NCBI GenBank assembly: GCA_905478225.1
Contig: CAJQHR010000004.1
Coordinates: 91,369-155,368, forward strand
Length of the DNA stretch: 64,000 nt
DNA from: an uncultured Crocinitomix sp.
Lineage (GTDB): Bacteria > Bacteroidota > Bacteroidia > Flavobacteriales_D > Crocinitomicaceae
Direction: 5' to 3'
Under the pieces are notes generated by a model. That model made no database searches and was not told the origin of the DNA. It saw only the letters and a program-made list of their open reading frames with translations. Both the position numbers and the translations under genes were made by a program. This document shows, piece by piece, positions 28,499 to 37,933 of this stretch. How positions within the stretch are numbered: position 1 is the stretch's first letter; each line of letters begins with the position of its first letter.

Positions 28499-29101
28499 AT
28501 GAAACACATACAACATATCATTTTTTACGCAACGTTCTTACTATCACCTCAATGTTTTGCGGGAAACGGGGCTTGGGAACTTGAAAAAAATGAAGACGGA
28601 ATAAAAATATATACGCGCACTGTTGATGGCGAAAACATTCGTGAATTTAAAGCATTGACTACAATAGCAGCCAGCCGTAAAATCATTGCGAAAATTATTG
28701 TAAACATTAATGATTATGTGAATTGGTACCCAGATATTAGCGAAGCACGAATTATGAAAAAAATTGGTGATGGTCAATACTACGTTTACAATGTATTGGA
28801 TTTACCTTGGCCAGCTTCTGATCGTGACGGTGTATCTAAAATGACAATAACTAAAAGTGAAGGCACTACTTTAATCAATATGAAATCTATTAATGGTGTA
28901 ATAGACGAAAGTGACGATTATGTTCGGATAACGAAAAGCTATGGGTTTTGGAAACTAAAAACAGTGGGAAGCGAAACGAGCGTGCACTTTCAGTATTTTG
29001 CCAGTCCAGGCGGCAGTCTACCCGATTGGATTATAAATATGTTCATTGTAGATAATCCTTTTGAAACCTTAACCTTATTAAAGAAAAAAGTGGCCGCTTA
29101 G
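28499..29101 (+). CDS. Exported START-domain protein
   Basis: 200 aa with a signal peptide (HIIFYATFLLSPQCFAGNG). The mature protein matches the START/polyketide cyclase-like lipid-binding fold: WELEKNEDGIKIYTRTVDG at its start, NDYVNWYPDISEARIMKKIGDGQYYVY in the middle, PASDRDGVSKMTI, and a terminal helix. START proteins bind a lipid in a deep pocket, so a periplasmic lipid-binding role is likely. The ligand is unknown. The spacing to the RNase H gene suggests co-transcription but gives no functional link. Confidence 0.8.
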   Translation: MKHIQHIIFYATFLLSPQCFAGNGAWELEKNEDGIKIYTRTVDGENIREFKALTTIAASRKIIAKIIVNINDYVNWYPDISEARIMKKIGDGQYYVYNVLDLPWPASDRDGVSKMTITKSEGTTLINMKSINGVIDESDDYVRITKSYGFWKLKTVGSETSVHFQYFASPGGSLPDWIINMFIVDNPFETLTLLKKKVAA

Positions 29102-29191
29102 AATCAGTTTTATCAGCACTATTCCCTGTTAATTTCCCGTAATAATCTATTGATTCAACAGACTTTAAAACTGGAGACAATAAACGCCATT

Positions 29192-29221
29192 TTGCTTTTC
29201 TAATCATTATGTGTACTTTTA
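29192..29221 (+). promoter_or_regulatory. Candidate promoter for PCMD-TonB receptor pair
   Basis: TTG at 29192-29194, a 19-base spacer and TACTTTTA at 29214-29221 (one mismatch to TAnnTTTG), about 20 bases upstream of the ATG at 29240. Confidence 0.4.
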
Positions 29222-29239
29222 GTTTCAAAATAACGATAA

Positions 29240-30160
29240 ATGAAAAGAATATTACTACTGATTGGTTGTGCGTTAGCCGCCACAAGTTTTGGACAAGAAC
29301 AACTGGAAAACCCTGGTTTTGAAGGGCCTTGGGAAGATGTAATTGGAACTGAGGATGAACCCGAAGAATGGAGTTCATTAAAAACAGCAGATGCCCTTGG
29401 AATAGTAGCACCAGTTGTTATATTTAAAAGTGATGATGCCCACTCTGGGGATTATAGTGTGCGATTTTTAAACGTTGACGCATTTGATGTAGTCGCAAAT
29501 GGAATAATGACGAATGGTCAAGTTCATGCCGATTTTGATCCAGAATTAGGGAATGTATTTACAAATACATCTTCAGATGATTTTAACACACCTTTTACTG
29601 CTCGACCGGACAGTTTAGTAGCATGGATTAAGTATGATCCAGAAGATGGTGACCGTGGTAAAATTGAAGTTTTATTGCATGATGATAGCGCTCCAGGTGT
29701 TTTACCTGAAACGGGTTCTACTGATCACTGGGTCGGTCACGCTCGATTTGATATTGAAGGAGATTATGACGAATGGACAAGAATTTCGACTCCTTTCACC
29801 TATTACACCGAATCTGCCCCAGACTATGTACTTGTAGTTGTTTCTTCAGGAGACAGCACTATCGCAATTGAAGGAAGCGAAATGTGGATTGATGATATTG
29901 AATTGATTTATGACAATTCATCTATTGAAACTTTAAATGAATTAGAGCATCAAGTATTTTCAAATGAAAGCGGTTTAACCGTGAATCTAGCGGATTATAC
30001 TGATTCTAAAATTGCGCTTTATGGATTAGATGGGAAATTAGTTTACGAGGCTGGTTTAAACAGCGCAATAAGTCAACATAACATTCCTGCAACAGGTACT
30101 TTTGTTTACCGAATTCTAAAAGATGATCAAATTGCTACGGGTAAAATAATTATCAACTAG
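29240..30160 (+). CDS. T9SS-sorted protein with PCMD-like jelly-roll domain
   Basis: 306 aa. Signal peptide MKRILLLIGCALAATSFGQ. The body begins LENPGFEGPWEDV and continues with SGDYSVRFLNVD and MWIDDIELIYDN, the beta-sandwich pattern of the putative carbohydrate-metabolism (PCMD) and related glycan-binding domains. The last 75 residues are a type A T9SS sorting domain (KIALYGLDGKLVYEAG, VYRILKDDQIATGKIIIN), so the protein should reach the cell surface. It is 44 bases upstream of a TonB receptor and likely acts with it, perhaps as a surface ligand-binding partner. The ligand is unknown. Confidence 0.7.
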   Translation: MKRILLLIGCALAATSFGQEQLENPGFEGPWEDVIGTEDEPEEWSSLKTADALGIVAPVVIFKSDDAHSGDYSVRFLNVDAFDVVANGIMTNGQVHADFDPELGNVFTNTSSDDFNTPFTARPDSLVAWIKYDPEDGDRGKIEVLLHDDSAPGVLPETGSTDHWVGHARFDIEGDYDEWTRISTPFTYYTESAPDYVLVVVSSGDSTIAIEGSEMWIDDIELIYDNSSIETLNELEHQVFSNESGLTVNLADYTDSKIALYGLDGKLVYEAGLNSAISQHNIPATGTFVYRILKDDQIATGKIIIN

Positions 30161-30204
30161 CATTACTGATCTCAACATTTTTAAACATCTATTAATTCCT
30201 AATC

Positions 30205-32673
30205 ATGAAGGGACTGGTTCTCTTATTAGCTGCAATTGGGTACTCGTTTTGCGGACTTTCTCAAAGCGGTATTTACGGCTTAGTTACGGCTAACGACGGC
30301 TCGCCTGTAATTGGTGGCTATGTTGTTGTATTGGGTAACGCTTCACTCGGAACGGTTTCAGACCTTGAAGGAAATTACAAAATAGAGTTGCCACAAGGCG
30401 ATTATCAGCTCATTTTCAAATACACAGGAATGTTGAATGATACCATTTCAGTCTCCATCAAAACTGGTGAACAAACTGAACTGGATTTAGTGATGAAACC
30501 GCGGATTCTTGAAACGGTAGAGATACGAGTTGGAAAATTCGACCAAAAAGTAGAAGAACTCACCTACTCTGTTGAAGTAATTAAACCTGCCATAATAGAA
30601 GACAAAAACACGCGTAGTATTGAGAGCATATTAGATCAAACACCAGGTTTAAACATTATGGATGGCGAACCACAAATACGTGGTGGAAGTGGATTCACAT
30701 TTGGCGTGGGTAGTAAAGTTGCGGTATTGGTAGATGATATGCCCATTCTATCTGGAGATGCTGGACGGCCCGAATGGGGATTTGTTCCTGTAGAAAACAT
30801 ATCGCAAATAGAAATCACCAAAGGAGCCTCATCCGTCTTGTCGGGTTCCTCTGCTTTAAGCGGCTCCATTCATATTCGCACAGCTTATCCTAAAGACAAA
30901 CCACTGACCAAAGTCAACGTTTACTCCGGCTTTCATTCTGCTCCTAAAGGTTTAGATCAAAATTGGTGGGCGACAAATGATTCGGTAAACACACCCTTGT
31001 ATAATTCGTACGCATTCATTCATGGTGCAAACTTTTTGCATAGCCGCATTATCAATAAAAAAACAGATTTAGTACTAGGCGGAAATGTGAATTGGGAGCA
31101 CGGCTATATTGGCGCTCCGATAAAAGGTGTTGAAGTGATTGATACGATCTCTGAAGATTTTACAGACGATCAAATGCAGAGCAAAAAAATGCGTTTCAAC
31201 TTTAATTTGCGACAACGGTCCGAAAAAGTGAAAGGTTTACAATACGGCATCAACGGAAACTTCATGCTCAATCAAACTAATTTAACCTTGGCTTGGTTGG
31301 ATGATAGTTCAGGGCTTTATAGAGGATACCCGGGCGCTGTACTCCTGCAGAACCAATCTATTTTTAATGTTGACCCTTATATTTCTTACACCTCCCGTCT
31401 TGGGGTCAAACACAGTCTAAAAACGCGGTTTTTGCATACAAATAATGAAATGTCGGGCAATCAATCTAACCGCGGTCAAGTTTATTATGCGGATTATCAG
31501 TTTAAAAAATCGTTTACTTTCTTAAAGGAAAAATCGTTTGATTTTATTGGTGGTGTCAGTTCTCAGTTTAATGATTCGTATGCCGAGATTTATAGCAATA
31601 ATGATGATCCTACCAATCAGTTATTTAATTTATCAGGATATGCTGAAATCCAAAAAAACTTCTTTGATATCATCAACCTTTCCATTGGTGCTCGAGGAGA
31701 ATATTTTCAATTGAACGATACACTTACCGCTTGGAATCCGATTTTTAGAACAGGTGCTAATTTAAAACTCTCACAAGCGACCTTCTTAAGAGTTTCTTAT
31801 GGTCAAGGTTATCGATTCCCAACAATTACAGAGCGTTATATCCGAACCAATGTAGGTTCAATTGGTGTTTACGAAAACCCCGATCTTGTACCAGAAGAAA
31901 GCTGGAATGCGGAGGCTGGCGTAAATCAAGGTTTTAAAATCAAAAACTATTTGGGTCAAATAGATGTTGCGGCGTTCATTCAAGAATATGAAAACACCAT
32001 AGAATATTTGTTTGGATTTTGGGATCCAAGTCCTGACTTTGTTGCTGGTGATCCGTTGGCTGGATTTAAGTTTTTAAATACAGGTAAATCTAAAATAACT
32101 GGGTTTGACATTACCTTAAACGGAACTGGTAAAATTGGAAAAAACTTTCGAATTACCAATATGATAGGTTATAATTACATTAACCCTGTAACGCTGGAAC
32201 CAGACAAAGTTTTTGCAGAAGATTATAACCCCAGTAATCCTAAGGAATACAGTTTTAAAAACACAAGCTACGACACCACAACCAACGTTTTAAAATACCG
32301 ATTCAAACATACTTTTAAGGCAGACATTGAACTGGTTTATAAAAAATTCGCTTTAGGTTATACCATTAAATACTTTAGTCGATTAGAAAATTTAGATCAG
32401 GCAATTATTGACTTTGAAAACATTACGGTAAATACAGGCGGCACCTTGCAAGCTATTTTATATCGTGATTTTTTTGAAAACAACAATAATGGCAATATGA
32501 TTATGGACCTGAGATGTTCGTACGCGTTTGGTAAAAATTCTACGCATAAAATATCCGTTGTTGCTAAAAACTTTTTAAACCACACCTACTCTTTGCGCCC
32601 TCTAAAAATTGAAGCGCCACGTTCTATTGTATTCCAATACAGTTTGAAGTTAGAGGGTAAAGCAAAAAAATAG
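30205..32673 (+). CDS. TonB-dependent receptor
   Basis: 822 aa. Signal peptide to about CGLSQS, then a carboxypeptidase-regulatory-like domain (YGLVTANDGSPVIGGYVVVL...), a plug domain with SIESILDQTPGLNIMDGE and EITKGASSVLSGSSALSG, and a barrel ending RSIVFQYSLKLEGKAKK. No T9SS domain. It is an energised outer-membrane importer. Its pairing with the upstream PCMD-like surface protein suggests a two-part uptake unit, but the substrate (metal chelate, cobalamin or glycan) is not evident from sequence. Full-length. Confidence 0.85.
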   Translation: MKGLVLLLAAIGYSFCGLSQSGIYGLVTANDGSPVIGGYVVVLGNASLGTVSDLEGNYKIELPQGDYQLIFKYTGMLNDTISVSIKTGEQTELDLVMKPRILETVEIRVGKFDQKVEELTYSVEVIKPAIIEDKNTRSIESILDQTPGLNIMDGEPQIRGGSGFTFGVGSKVAVLVDDMPILSGDAGRPEWGFVPVENISQIEITKGASSVLSGSSALSGSIHIRTAYPKDKPLTKVNVYSGFHSAPKGLDQNWWATNDSVNTPLYNSYAFIHGANFLHSRIINKKTDLVLGGNVNWEHGYIGAPIKGVEVIDTISEDFTDDQMQSKKMRFNFNLRQRSEKVKGLQYGINGNFMLNQTNLTLAWLDDSSGLYRGYPGAVLLQNQSIFNVDPYISYTSRLGVKHSLKTRFLHTNNEMSGNQSNRGQVYYADYQFKKSFTFLKEKSFDFIGGVSSQFNDSYAEIYSNNDDPTNQLFNLSGYAEIQKNFFDIINLSIGARGEYFQLNDTLTAWNPIFRTGANLKLSQATFLRVSYGQGYRFPTITERYIRTNVGSIGVYENPDLVPEESWNAEAGVNQGFKIKNYLGQIDVAAFIQEYENTIEYLFGFWDPSPDFVAGDPLAGFKFLNTGKSKITGFDITLNGTGKIGKNFRITNMIGYNYINPVTLEPDKVFAEDYNPSNPKEYSFKNTSYDTTTNVLKYRFKHTFKADIELVYKKFALGYTIKYFSRLENLDQAIIDFENITVNTGGTLQAILYRDFFENNNNGNMIMDLRCSYAFGKNSTHKISVVAKNFLNHTYSLRPLKIEAPRSIVFQYSLKLEGKAKK

Positions 32674-32713
32674 TGTTACCTTTTTCTATTCTTGAATTTT
32701 AATAAGAAAAAGT

Positions 32714-33391
32714 ATGCGCTATTTCATTTTTATTCTTCTTTTAAATTCCTTTATCGTTGAAGCGGAAGCTCAAGCTGATGCCCTCACATACGATCAGGCT
32801 TTAGCTCAAATCAAACGCGATAAAGCGCAGTTAAAAGCCAATAACGCATCTGCAGATTCATGCCGCAACTATTTATTACACCAATTTGAAAACGTCATTT
32901 TTCCTTATTGGATTCGGACTAAATGGGATTATAATGGCTACACCAACCGCCCGGGAGAAGATAAAATTGTGGCCTGCGGTTATTTTGTGTCAACGCCATT
33001 AAAACATATGGGATTTAACTGGAACCGATTCGATTTAGCTAAAATGTATTCCTTAAAAATTGTACAAAACACCTGCTCAGAAATTAAAAAACACACCAAT
33101 ATTAAAACCGTTATTGAATATGTCAAGAGGCGCCCTAACAACCTATACATAGTTGGTTTAGACTCACACGTAGGGTTCATTTTAAAAAGCAACAACAAAG
33201 TATGGTTCGTACATTCTAATTATTACGGTTCCGTTGGACCAGAAAAAGAATTGGCGATTGATAGTCCAGCGTTAAATTCAAGTTATAGCTACCACATAGG
33301 TGCATTTTTTAACGAAAAGAATATCAAGAAGTGGCTAGATGGTACGGCTTATGTTTTGGAGGATTATGGAAGGGCTTTGATTATTCCGTAG
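32714..33391 (+). CDS. Exported protein resembling NlpC/P60-type cysteine peptidases
   Basis: 225 aa with a signal peptide (FIFILLLNSFIVEAEAQA). I do not recognise a named family. The order of possible catalytic residues is that of papain-like amidases: Cys in DKIVACGYFVSTPL (about residue 86), His in GLDSHVGFIL, and a second His in WFVHSNYYG. The first Cys starts a helix and the His lies on a strand, as in NlpC/P60. A peptidoglycan or peptide amidase in the periplasm is possible. It lies downstream of the TonB receptor with its own 40-base leader. Function is inferred only from this pattern. Confidence 0.5.
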   Translation: MRYFIFILLLNSFIVEAEAQADALTYDQALAQIKRDKAQLKANNASADSCRNYLLHQFENVIFPYWIRTKWDYNGYTNRPGEDKIVACGYFVSTPLKHMGFNWNRFDLAKMYSLKIVQNTCSEIKKHTNIKTVIEYVKRRPNNLYIVGLDSHVGFILKSNNKVWFVHSNYYGSVGPEKELAIDSPALNSSYSYHIGAFFNEKNIKKWLDGTAYVLEDYGRALIIP

Positions 33392-33437
33392 AATTGATAA
33401 ATAGTGTTTGGTCAGAAATATTGGTTTTGCCAATTTA

Positions 33438-33683
33438 TTAATAGCGATTTTTTAGATGGTTTCTTATCCCATCAGTACAATCATTAATATACTTAAATGG
33501 ATAATTACTAAATACCATTTCTTTAGGGGTTCCTCTAATAATTAGTTTTTGACCCTTATTTCCTAAAAAATAAATTTTGAATTGATAATCTACGTCATGG
33601 ATGCTTAATCGGCTACCTAAGAATTCAGCCCAAAGTGCATTAATAGGATAACCCCGGTGTCTTATGCAAATATGAACGGTCCG
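33438..33683 (-). pseudogene. Orphan coding fragment, no start codon
   Basis: On the minus strand an open frame of 81 codons ends at the TAA 33438-33440 and has no ATG/GTG start. It is bounded upstream by a TAA at 33684-33686 and overlaps the 3' end of the NAD(P)-binding gene in another frame. The translation (GYPINALWAEFLGSRLSIHD..., QKLIIRGTPKEMVFSNYPF) looks like genuine protein with normal codon use. I read it as the leftover 3' end of a gene truncated by rearrangement, or a gene joined by a frameshift. Family not recognised. Confidence 0.45.
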
Positions 33684-34272
33684 TTATTTGTCTCAAGATA
33701 AAATCAGCCACATCTGCTCTTGATATTTTTAATTTGAGTGATTTTTCTTTCGGACCAAAACCGTGTAAATACTCACCCGTTTTCTCTCCATCCGTAAAAG
33801 CTCCAGGTCTCGCAATCGTCCAATCCAATCCACTTTCCATTACAAATTTATCTTGCAATTCATGATCCAAAAAAATTTGTTTTAGATACCACCCAAACAT
33901 TATTCGCTTCCAGAAAAAGTTGAGATTTTCATTACTTTCATATGTCCCTAGTGTGCTTTGGCAGATCAGGCGACTAAGTCCATTCTCACTCATAGACGCG
34001 ATAATATTTTTAGTGCCCTCTGATCGTACAATGCTTTTTCTACTCTTTCCTGATCCAAGTGTAATAATAACTACATCCATGTTTCTGATGGCTTTTTTAA
34101 CATCAGTAATGTTCATAACATCTCCAGTTATTGTTTCTAAATTTGGGTGGCTAATGTCACTAATTTTTTCTTTATCTCTGCAAAAAGCGTAAACCTTATA
34201 ACCTTTTTCAAGCGCTTGAGTTAGCGCATGTTTACCAATTGTTCCTGTAGCACCAAATACTATAATATTCAT
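33640..34272 (-). CDS. NAD(P)-binding protein, NmrA/atypical SDR type
   Basis: 210 aa. MNIIVFGATGTIGKHALTQAL is the glycine-rich GATGxxG NAD(P)-binding motif, followed by CRDKEKIS, where the basic residue after strand 2 favours NADP. IVRSEGTKNIIASM and ICQSTLGTYES follow the atypical-SDR pattern, and the catalytic Tyr is absent as in NmrA-like or biliverdin reductase-like proteins. The C-terminus (RSYLHKTPGLSY) is as expected for the family, so the gene is complete. Substrate unknown. An AraC-family regulator lies just upstream on the same strand. Confidence 0.82.
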   Translation of the reverse strand: MNIIVFGATGTIGKHALTQALEKGYKVYAFCRDKEKISDISHPNLETITGDVMNITDVKKAIRNMDVVIITLGSGKSRKSIVRSEGTKNIIASMSENGLSRLICQSTLGTYESNENLNFFWKRIMFGWYLKQIFLDHELQDKFVMESGLDWTIARPGAFTDGEKTGEYLHGFGPKEKSLKLKISRADVADFILRQITDRSYLHKTPGLSY

Positions 34273-34296
34273 AAATCTATTTTTTTAAATTTTGAA

Positions 34297-34304
34297 CAAA
34301 GATA
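34297..34304 (-). promoter_or_regulatory. -7 element of the NAD(P)-binding protein gene
   Basis: On the minus strand TATCTTTG is a full match to TAnnTTTG, about 25 bases before the ATG at 34272. The gene thus seems transcribed apart from the AraC gene. No clear -33 TTG. Confidence 0.4.
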
Positions 34305-34347
34305 TTGGACTGGAAGTGCTATAAATTGAATAAAACCGACAAAGCAA

Positions 34348-35133
34348 TTAACTATTTATCTGGTTTAAATAGTATGAAGGAGTTTGCCCAGTATAAGCTT
34401 TGAAAGTTCTGATAAAATGCGATTGATCGGAAAACCCGCAATCTAGCCCAACCTCTAATAAAGAATTGTAATGGTCTTGTGTTAGCTTGCTAATTGAACT
34501 TTTGAATTGAATTATTTTCGCAAATTGTTTCGGTGTTAAACCCACGTGAGATAGAAACTGACGCTCTAGCGTACTTTCCGTCATAAATATTTTAGATAAT
34601 AGATCCTTGATGGTTATTTGACCTTCTTTTTGGATTATAATTCCAATCGCCTGCTCAATTTTGTTGTTTTCTGAAATTTTATGCGTTTTAATGAGCCCTC
34701 GTATTAAATTGGAAATGATGTTAACACGTGCCTCGTTAGTTTTAGCATCAATCAATTGCTGATTAAATACAGAAACATCAGGAACTTCAATTTGAAGTAG
34801 ATCGTAACAATCGTCGTTTAATTTTTTAGGGTCAATATTCAATAAATAATTTGAAGCAAATGGGTACAACTGAAGAACAATATATTGATGTTTTCCCTTA
34901 ATATCTACTGCAGCAGGTTGCAGAGTCTGCTCATAAAGAAATAACTCGGAAAGCTTTTTCTGCTTTGGCAACAGATAACAACCATTCTCTGACTGTTGGA
35001 ACATAATACCGGGATAACCATCCGCATATAGCGGCATATTCGTATGCTTAGTTGAATCCGTGCATTCACCCACCATTATACAATTTACATACGGCAGTAA
35101 ATCATCATCCAATATGAATTTTAATTCTAGCAA
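34348..35133 (-). CDS. AraC-family transcriptional regulator
   Basis: 261 aa. The N-terminal about 150 residues resemble the cupin-like sensor half seen in many Bacteroidota AraC proteins (starting LKFILDDDLLPYVNCIMV). The C-terminal double helix-turn-helix is typical: IKDLLSKIFMTESTLERQFLSHVGLTPKQFAKIIQF and LLEVGLDCGFSDQSHFIRTFKAYTGQTPSYY. It should bind DNA and respond to a small ligand. It lies upstream of the NAD(P)-binding protein gene on the same strand and may control it; that link is inferred from proximity. Confidence 0.88.
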   Translation of the reverse strand: MLELKFILDDDLLPYVNCIMVGECTDSTKHTNMPLYADGYPGIMFQQSENGCYLLPKQKKLSELFLYEQTLQPAAVDIKGKHQYIVLQLYPFASNYLLNIDPKKLNDDCYDLLQIEVPDVSVFNQQLIDAKTNEARVNIISNLIRGLIKTHKISENNKIEQAIGIIIQKEGQITIKDLLSKIFMTESTLERQFLSHVGLTPKQFAKIIQFKSSISKLTQDHYNSLLEVGLDCGFSDQSHFIRTFKAYTGQTPSYYLNQINS

Positions 35134-35142
35134 CGCTATAAT

Positions 35143-36261
35143 TTAGTTTGTACGACCTATCGCGCAAGAAATAGGTTTATGGTCTGAATAATCCACGTCA
35201 TGAGTTGTAAATCCAGCACTTTCAAATTTATCTGAATAGAAAATATAATCAATTCGATTAGAAGGCACTTCACCAATATAGGTGGTTCCTACCCCATTTC
35301 CAGAAGTTACAAAAGCATCATTCAGCAAACGATTAAATTGGCGGTAACAATAAGAAACGGGTGTATCATTAAAGTCGCCGCACAAAATAACTGGATAGGG
35401 AGATTTTTCAATTTCTGCGGCAGTTTTTTCAGCCTGTACGGCGCGTTTTTCAAATCCTATTTTTAGTCGTTTTAAAATGCGCTGCCCTACTTCGTTATTG
35501 TGGTAGAGGTCTTCGGCGGTATCTTCATTAAAAAAGCGGTAATCATCATCTTGCAAACGGATGGAACCAATATGGGCGTTAAAAACACGAATGGTATCAA
35601 TTACTGTGACTAAATCTGAGTAAATGCAAAAATTATTCGGGTCATTTTCAAAAGGAATCTCTCCTTTATTGATAATGGGGTATTTAGAAAAAGTGGCCAC
35701 ACCGAAATACCGTTTATTGGTGAGTTCATGGGTATACCGCTCATGGTAATAAGGCGTATTCAACAACTTTACCATAGAGTCTTTCGTCACAAAATTGGCG
35801 CTTCCATCTTGATGATAAAACTCTTGAAAACAATAGATACCGGCATCCTCTGCCTTTAAAAAATCAAAAATGGCATTGCGATTGGCAAGGCGATTCTCTA
35901 GGTCATATAGATTAAAAATGTGAACATTATAAGAAAGCACCTCTATCTTTTGTTTGAGCAAAGGATCTGAAAAGTTAACGGTGAAAAAATGCCGCAGATG
36001 ATTAAAGCCGAGCAGTATTGTCAAAATTGAGATCCAAACCAATTTTCGTCGAAAAAAGAACCAAAAGACGATAAATAGCAAAGCAATGCCTAACCAAATA
36101 GGATACGCCAAGCCGAAATAAGAGAAATACGCAAAACTATTTGGAGAAATGTGAGTGCACAGATAAGCTAATATGAGCGCAAACGAATTTAGAATGTTCG
36201 TCCACAAAAAAAGCTTCAATGCTAAGCCCATTTTCAATTTTTCCTCAGCGTTTGCTTTCAT
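35143..36261 (-). CDS. Membrane-anchored endonuclease/exonuclease/phosphatase protein
   Basis: 372 aa. Three hydrophobic helices at about 14-32, 42-66 and 72-88 precede an extracytoplasmic EEP domain: VLSYNVHIFN (motif I Asn), CFQEFYH (Glu), VILCGDFNDTPVSY (Asp-x-Asn) and DYSDHKPISCAI (Asp-His). The metal-dependent phosphoesterase site is complete. The substrate could be nucleic acid, a phospholipid or an inositol phosphate. It overlaps the rhomboid gene by 17 bases and so is the last gene of the mutL-rhomboid operon. Confidence 0.85.
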   Translation of the reverse strand: MKANAEEKLKMGLALKLFLWTNILNSFALILAYLCTHISPNSFAYFSYFGLAYPIWLGIALLFIVFWFFFRRKLVWISILTILLGFNHLRHFFTVNFSDPLLKQKIEVLSYNVHIFNLYDLENRLANRNAIFDFLKAEDAGIYCFQEFYHQDGSANFVTKDSMVKLLNTPYYHERYTHELTNKRYFGVATFSKYPIINKGEIPFENDPNNFCIYSDLVTVIDTIRVFNAHIGSIRLQDDDYRFFNEDTAEDLYHNNEVGQRILKRLKIGFEKRAVQAEKTAAEIEKSPYPVILCGDFNDTPVSYCYRQFNRLLNDAFVTSGNGVGTTYIGEVPSNRIDYIFYSDKFESAGFTTHDVDYSDHKPISCAIGRTN

Positions 36262-37195
36262 TGAAGAGAATGTCTTTTTCTTCCTTGGTTAAACCCTCGT
36301 ATCCTTTTTTAGATATTTTTTCGAGAATAGCATCAATGCGCGCTTTATGACCAGCTTTGTCCGCATTGTACTCATCATCTGTTTGTTTGGAAGCTTTTGT
36401 AGATTCGTAGACTCTCATTTTAGGCTTTTTAGGCTTTCGCTTAAAAGAGAAACTGCCGAGTTTTAATTTAAAGATAAAGCGATCAATTCGGTTCATGAAA
36501 TTTTTAGATGAGAAGGCATTGATCACAGATAACCCACCGAATAATGCACCACCCAAATGTGCAAAATGCGCCACTTGATCGTTACTTCCTATGCCCATCA
36601 AATCACTTAGCACATATAGCGCCGCTATTACAAATAATGGCAATTTAAACACACCAAATAAATGCACCGGATAACTAGGCTTATGAACGGCTGAAGCCAC
36701 AAAAATTGCGAATACAGAACCAGATGCCCCCATTATACCTGCTACCCCATTAGCCGATAATCCAGGAAATGAATAATAGGCAATAATATGAATGATATAA
36801 CCAAAAATTCCACCTAGGAAATAGGTTAATAACAAGCGCCGTTCTCCAAAAAAACTGATGAAAATTCTACCCGAAAAATAGAGCGCAATCATATTAAATA
36901 TAAAGTGACCAAAACTACCATGGGTAAATAATTGCGTTATTATTGACCAAGGTTTATACAATAGCAAACTCGGATCACCAGGTGCAGAAAAATACTTACT
37001 ACGAAAGATTTCAGTGAAGGTATCGGCTACCGATACGTCTGCAAACAATTCAGGCGGACCATAGAATAAAAATTCGCCAAGTCCCATTAAAACGAAAAAC
37101 AAAAAAACAACTGTACTAGCAGCAATGAGCTTACCGAGCATTCCAGATTGCAAAACCAATCGCTTGACGTATTGTCCTACATTTTCTTTCGCCAT
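36245..37195 (-). CDS. Rhomboid-family intramembrane serine protease (second copy)
   Basis: 316 aa, about six membrane helices plus a cytoplasmic C-terminal tail. Key motifs: THGSFGHFIFNMIALYFSG (loop 1/helix 2), GIMGASGSVFAI with the catalytic Ser of GxSG, and VAHFAHLGGALFGG with the catalytic His. The catalytic dyad is intact. The last 80 residues are charged and end TKEEKDILFNESKR, a probable regulatory tail. It cleaves membrane-spanning segments of unknown substrates. It follows the first rhomboid by three bases, giving a tandem pair. Confidence 0.9.
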   Translation of the reverse strand: MAKENVGQYVKRLVLQSGMLGKLIAASTVVFLFFVLMGLGEFLFYGPPELFADVSVADTFTEIFRSKYFSAPGDPSLLLYKPWSIITQLFTHGSFGHFIFNMIALYFSGRIFISFFGERRLLLTYFLGGIFGYIIHIIAYYSFPGLSANGVAGIMGASGSVFAIFVASAVHKPSYPVHLFGVFKLPLFVIAALYVLSDLMGIGSNDQVAHFAHLGGALFGGLSVINAFSSKNFMNRIDRFIFKLKLGSFSFKRKPKKPKMRVYESTKASKQTDDEYNADKAGHKARIDAILEKISKKGYEGLTKEEKDILFNESKR

Positions 37196-37198
37196 TGC

Positions 37199-37933
37199 TT
37201 AATAGAATTGGTTTTGATTTCGTTGCCAAATTTTAATAATGATAAAGCCGAACAATGCACCACCGATATGGGCATAATGTGCAACACTGTCCCCTGGATT
37301 ATCCTGCACAATTGAAACTAACTCAAGCACTCCAAGCCCTAAAGCCAACCATTTTATCTTTACACGAAAAGCAAAATAAAGCATGACTTCTGTATTTGGA
37401 AAGTACATGGCTGCTCCAACTAAAATTCCATACAAGGCACCTGACGCTCCAAGGGCATAATGCTTTAAACTTGCGTAGGCAGGATATAAATGTCCATTTG
37501 CAGGGTCACCATAAACACTATCTCCTTTTATTGTAAATAGGGTATTGATGTATTCGTGATCAGGAAAAAAGGTTCCAGTGATTTGATACAACTCAATTCC
37601 TTGCACCAATTGGTGTAAAAAGGCCGCGCCTAAAGCCGTGATAAAGTAAAAAATTAAAAACCGTTTGGCTCCCCAAATCCGTTCTAGCATATTCCCGAAA
37701 ACTACTAAACCAAACATATTAAACAGAATATGTCTAAAATCAGCATGCATGAAAAAGTGAGTCGCCAATTGATAGGGCTGAAACTCCTCGGAACTAATAT
37801 AATGCAAGCCTAATATTGGCCCCAGATAAATTCCCTTTTGCTCAAAAATAAACTTGGCGAAAAAGAAGAGCAGATTCAAAATCAATAGATTTTTAACCAC
37901 CGGTTGCATATTTCTGAAAATGCTTTGTAACAT
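37199..37933 (-). CDS. Rhomboid-family intramembrane serine protease (first copy)
   Basis: 244 aa with about six helices. HFFMHADFRHILFNMFGLVVFG is the loop-1/helix-2 signature, LGASGALYGILVG holds the catalytic Ser, and SVAHYAHIGGALFGF the catalytic His. A longer loop after helix 2 (about residues 115-150) lies before the Ser helix. The start ATG overlaps the mutL stop (TAATG), so it is translationally coupled. Shorter than the second copy because it lacks the charged C-terminal tail. Substrates unknown. Confidence 0.9.
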   Translation of the reverse strand: MLQSIFRNMQPVVKNLLILNLLFFFAKFIFEQKGIYLGPILGLHYISSEEFQPYQLATHFFMHADFRHILFNMFGLVVFGNMLERIWGAKRFLIFYFITALGAAFLHQLVQGIELYQITGTFFPDHEYINTLFTIKGDSVYGDPANGHLYPAYASLKHYALGASGALYGILVGAAMYFPNTEVMLYFAFRVKIKWLALGLGVLELVSIVQDNPGDSVAHYAHIGGALFGFIIIKIWQRNQNQFY

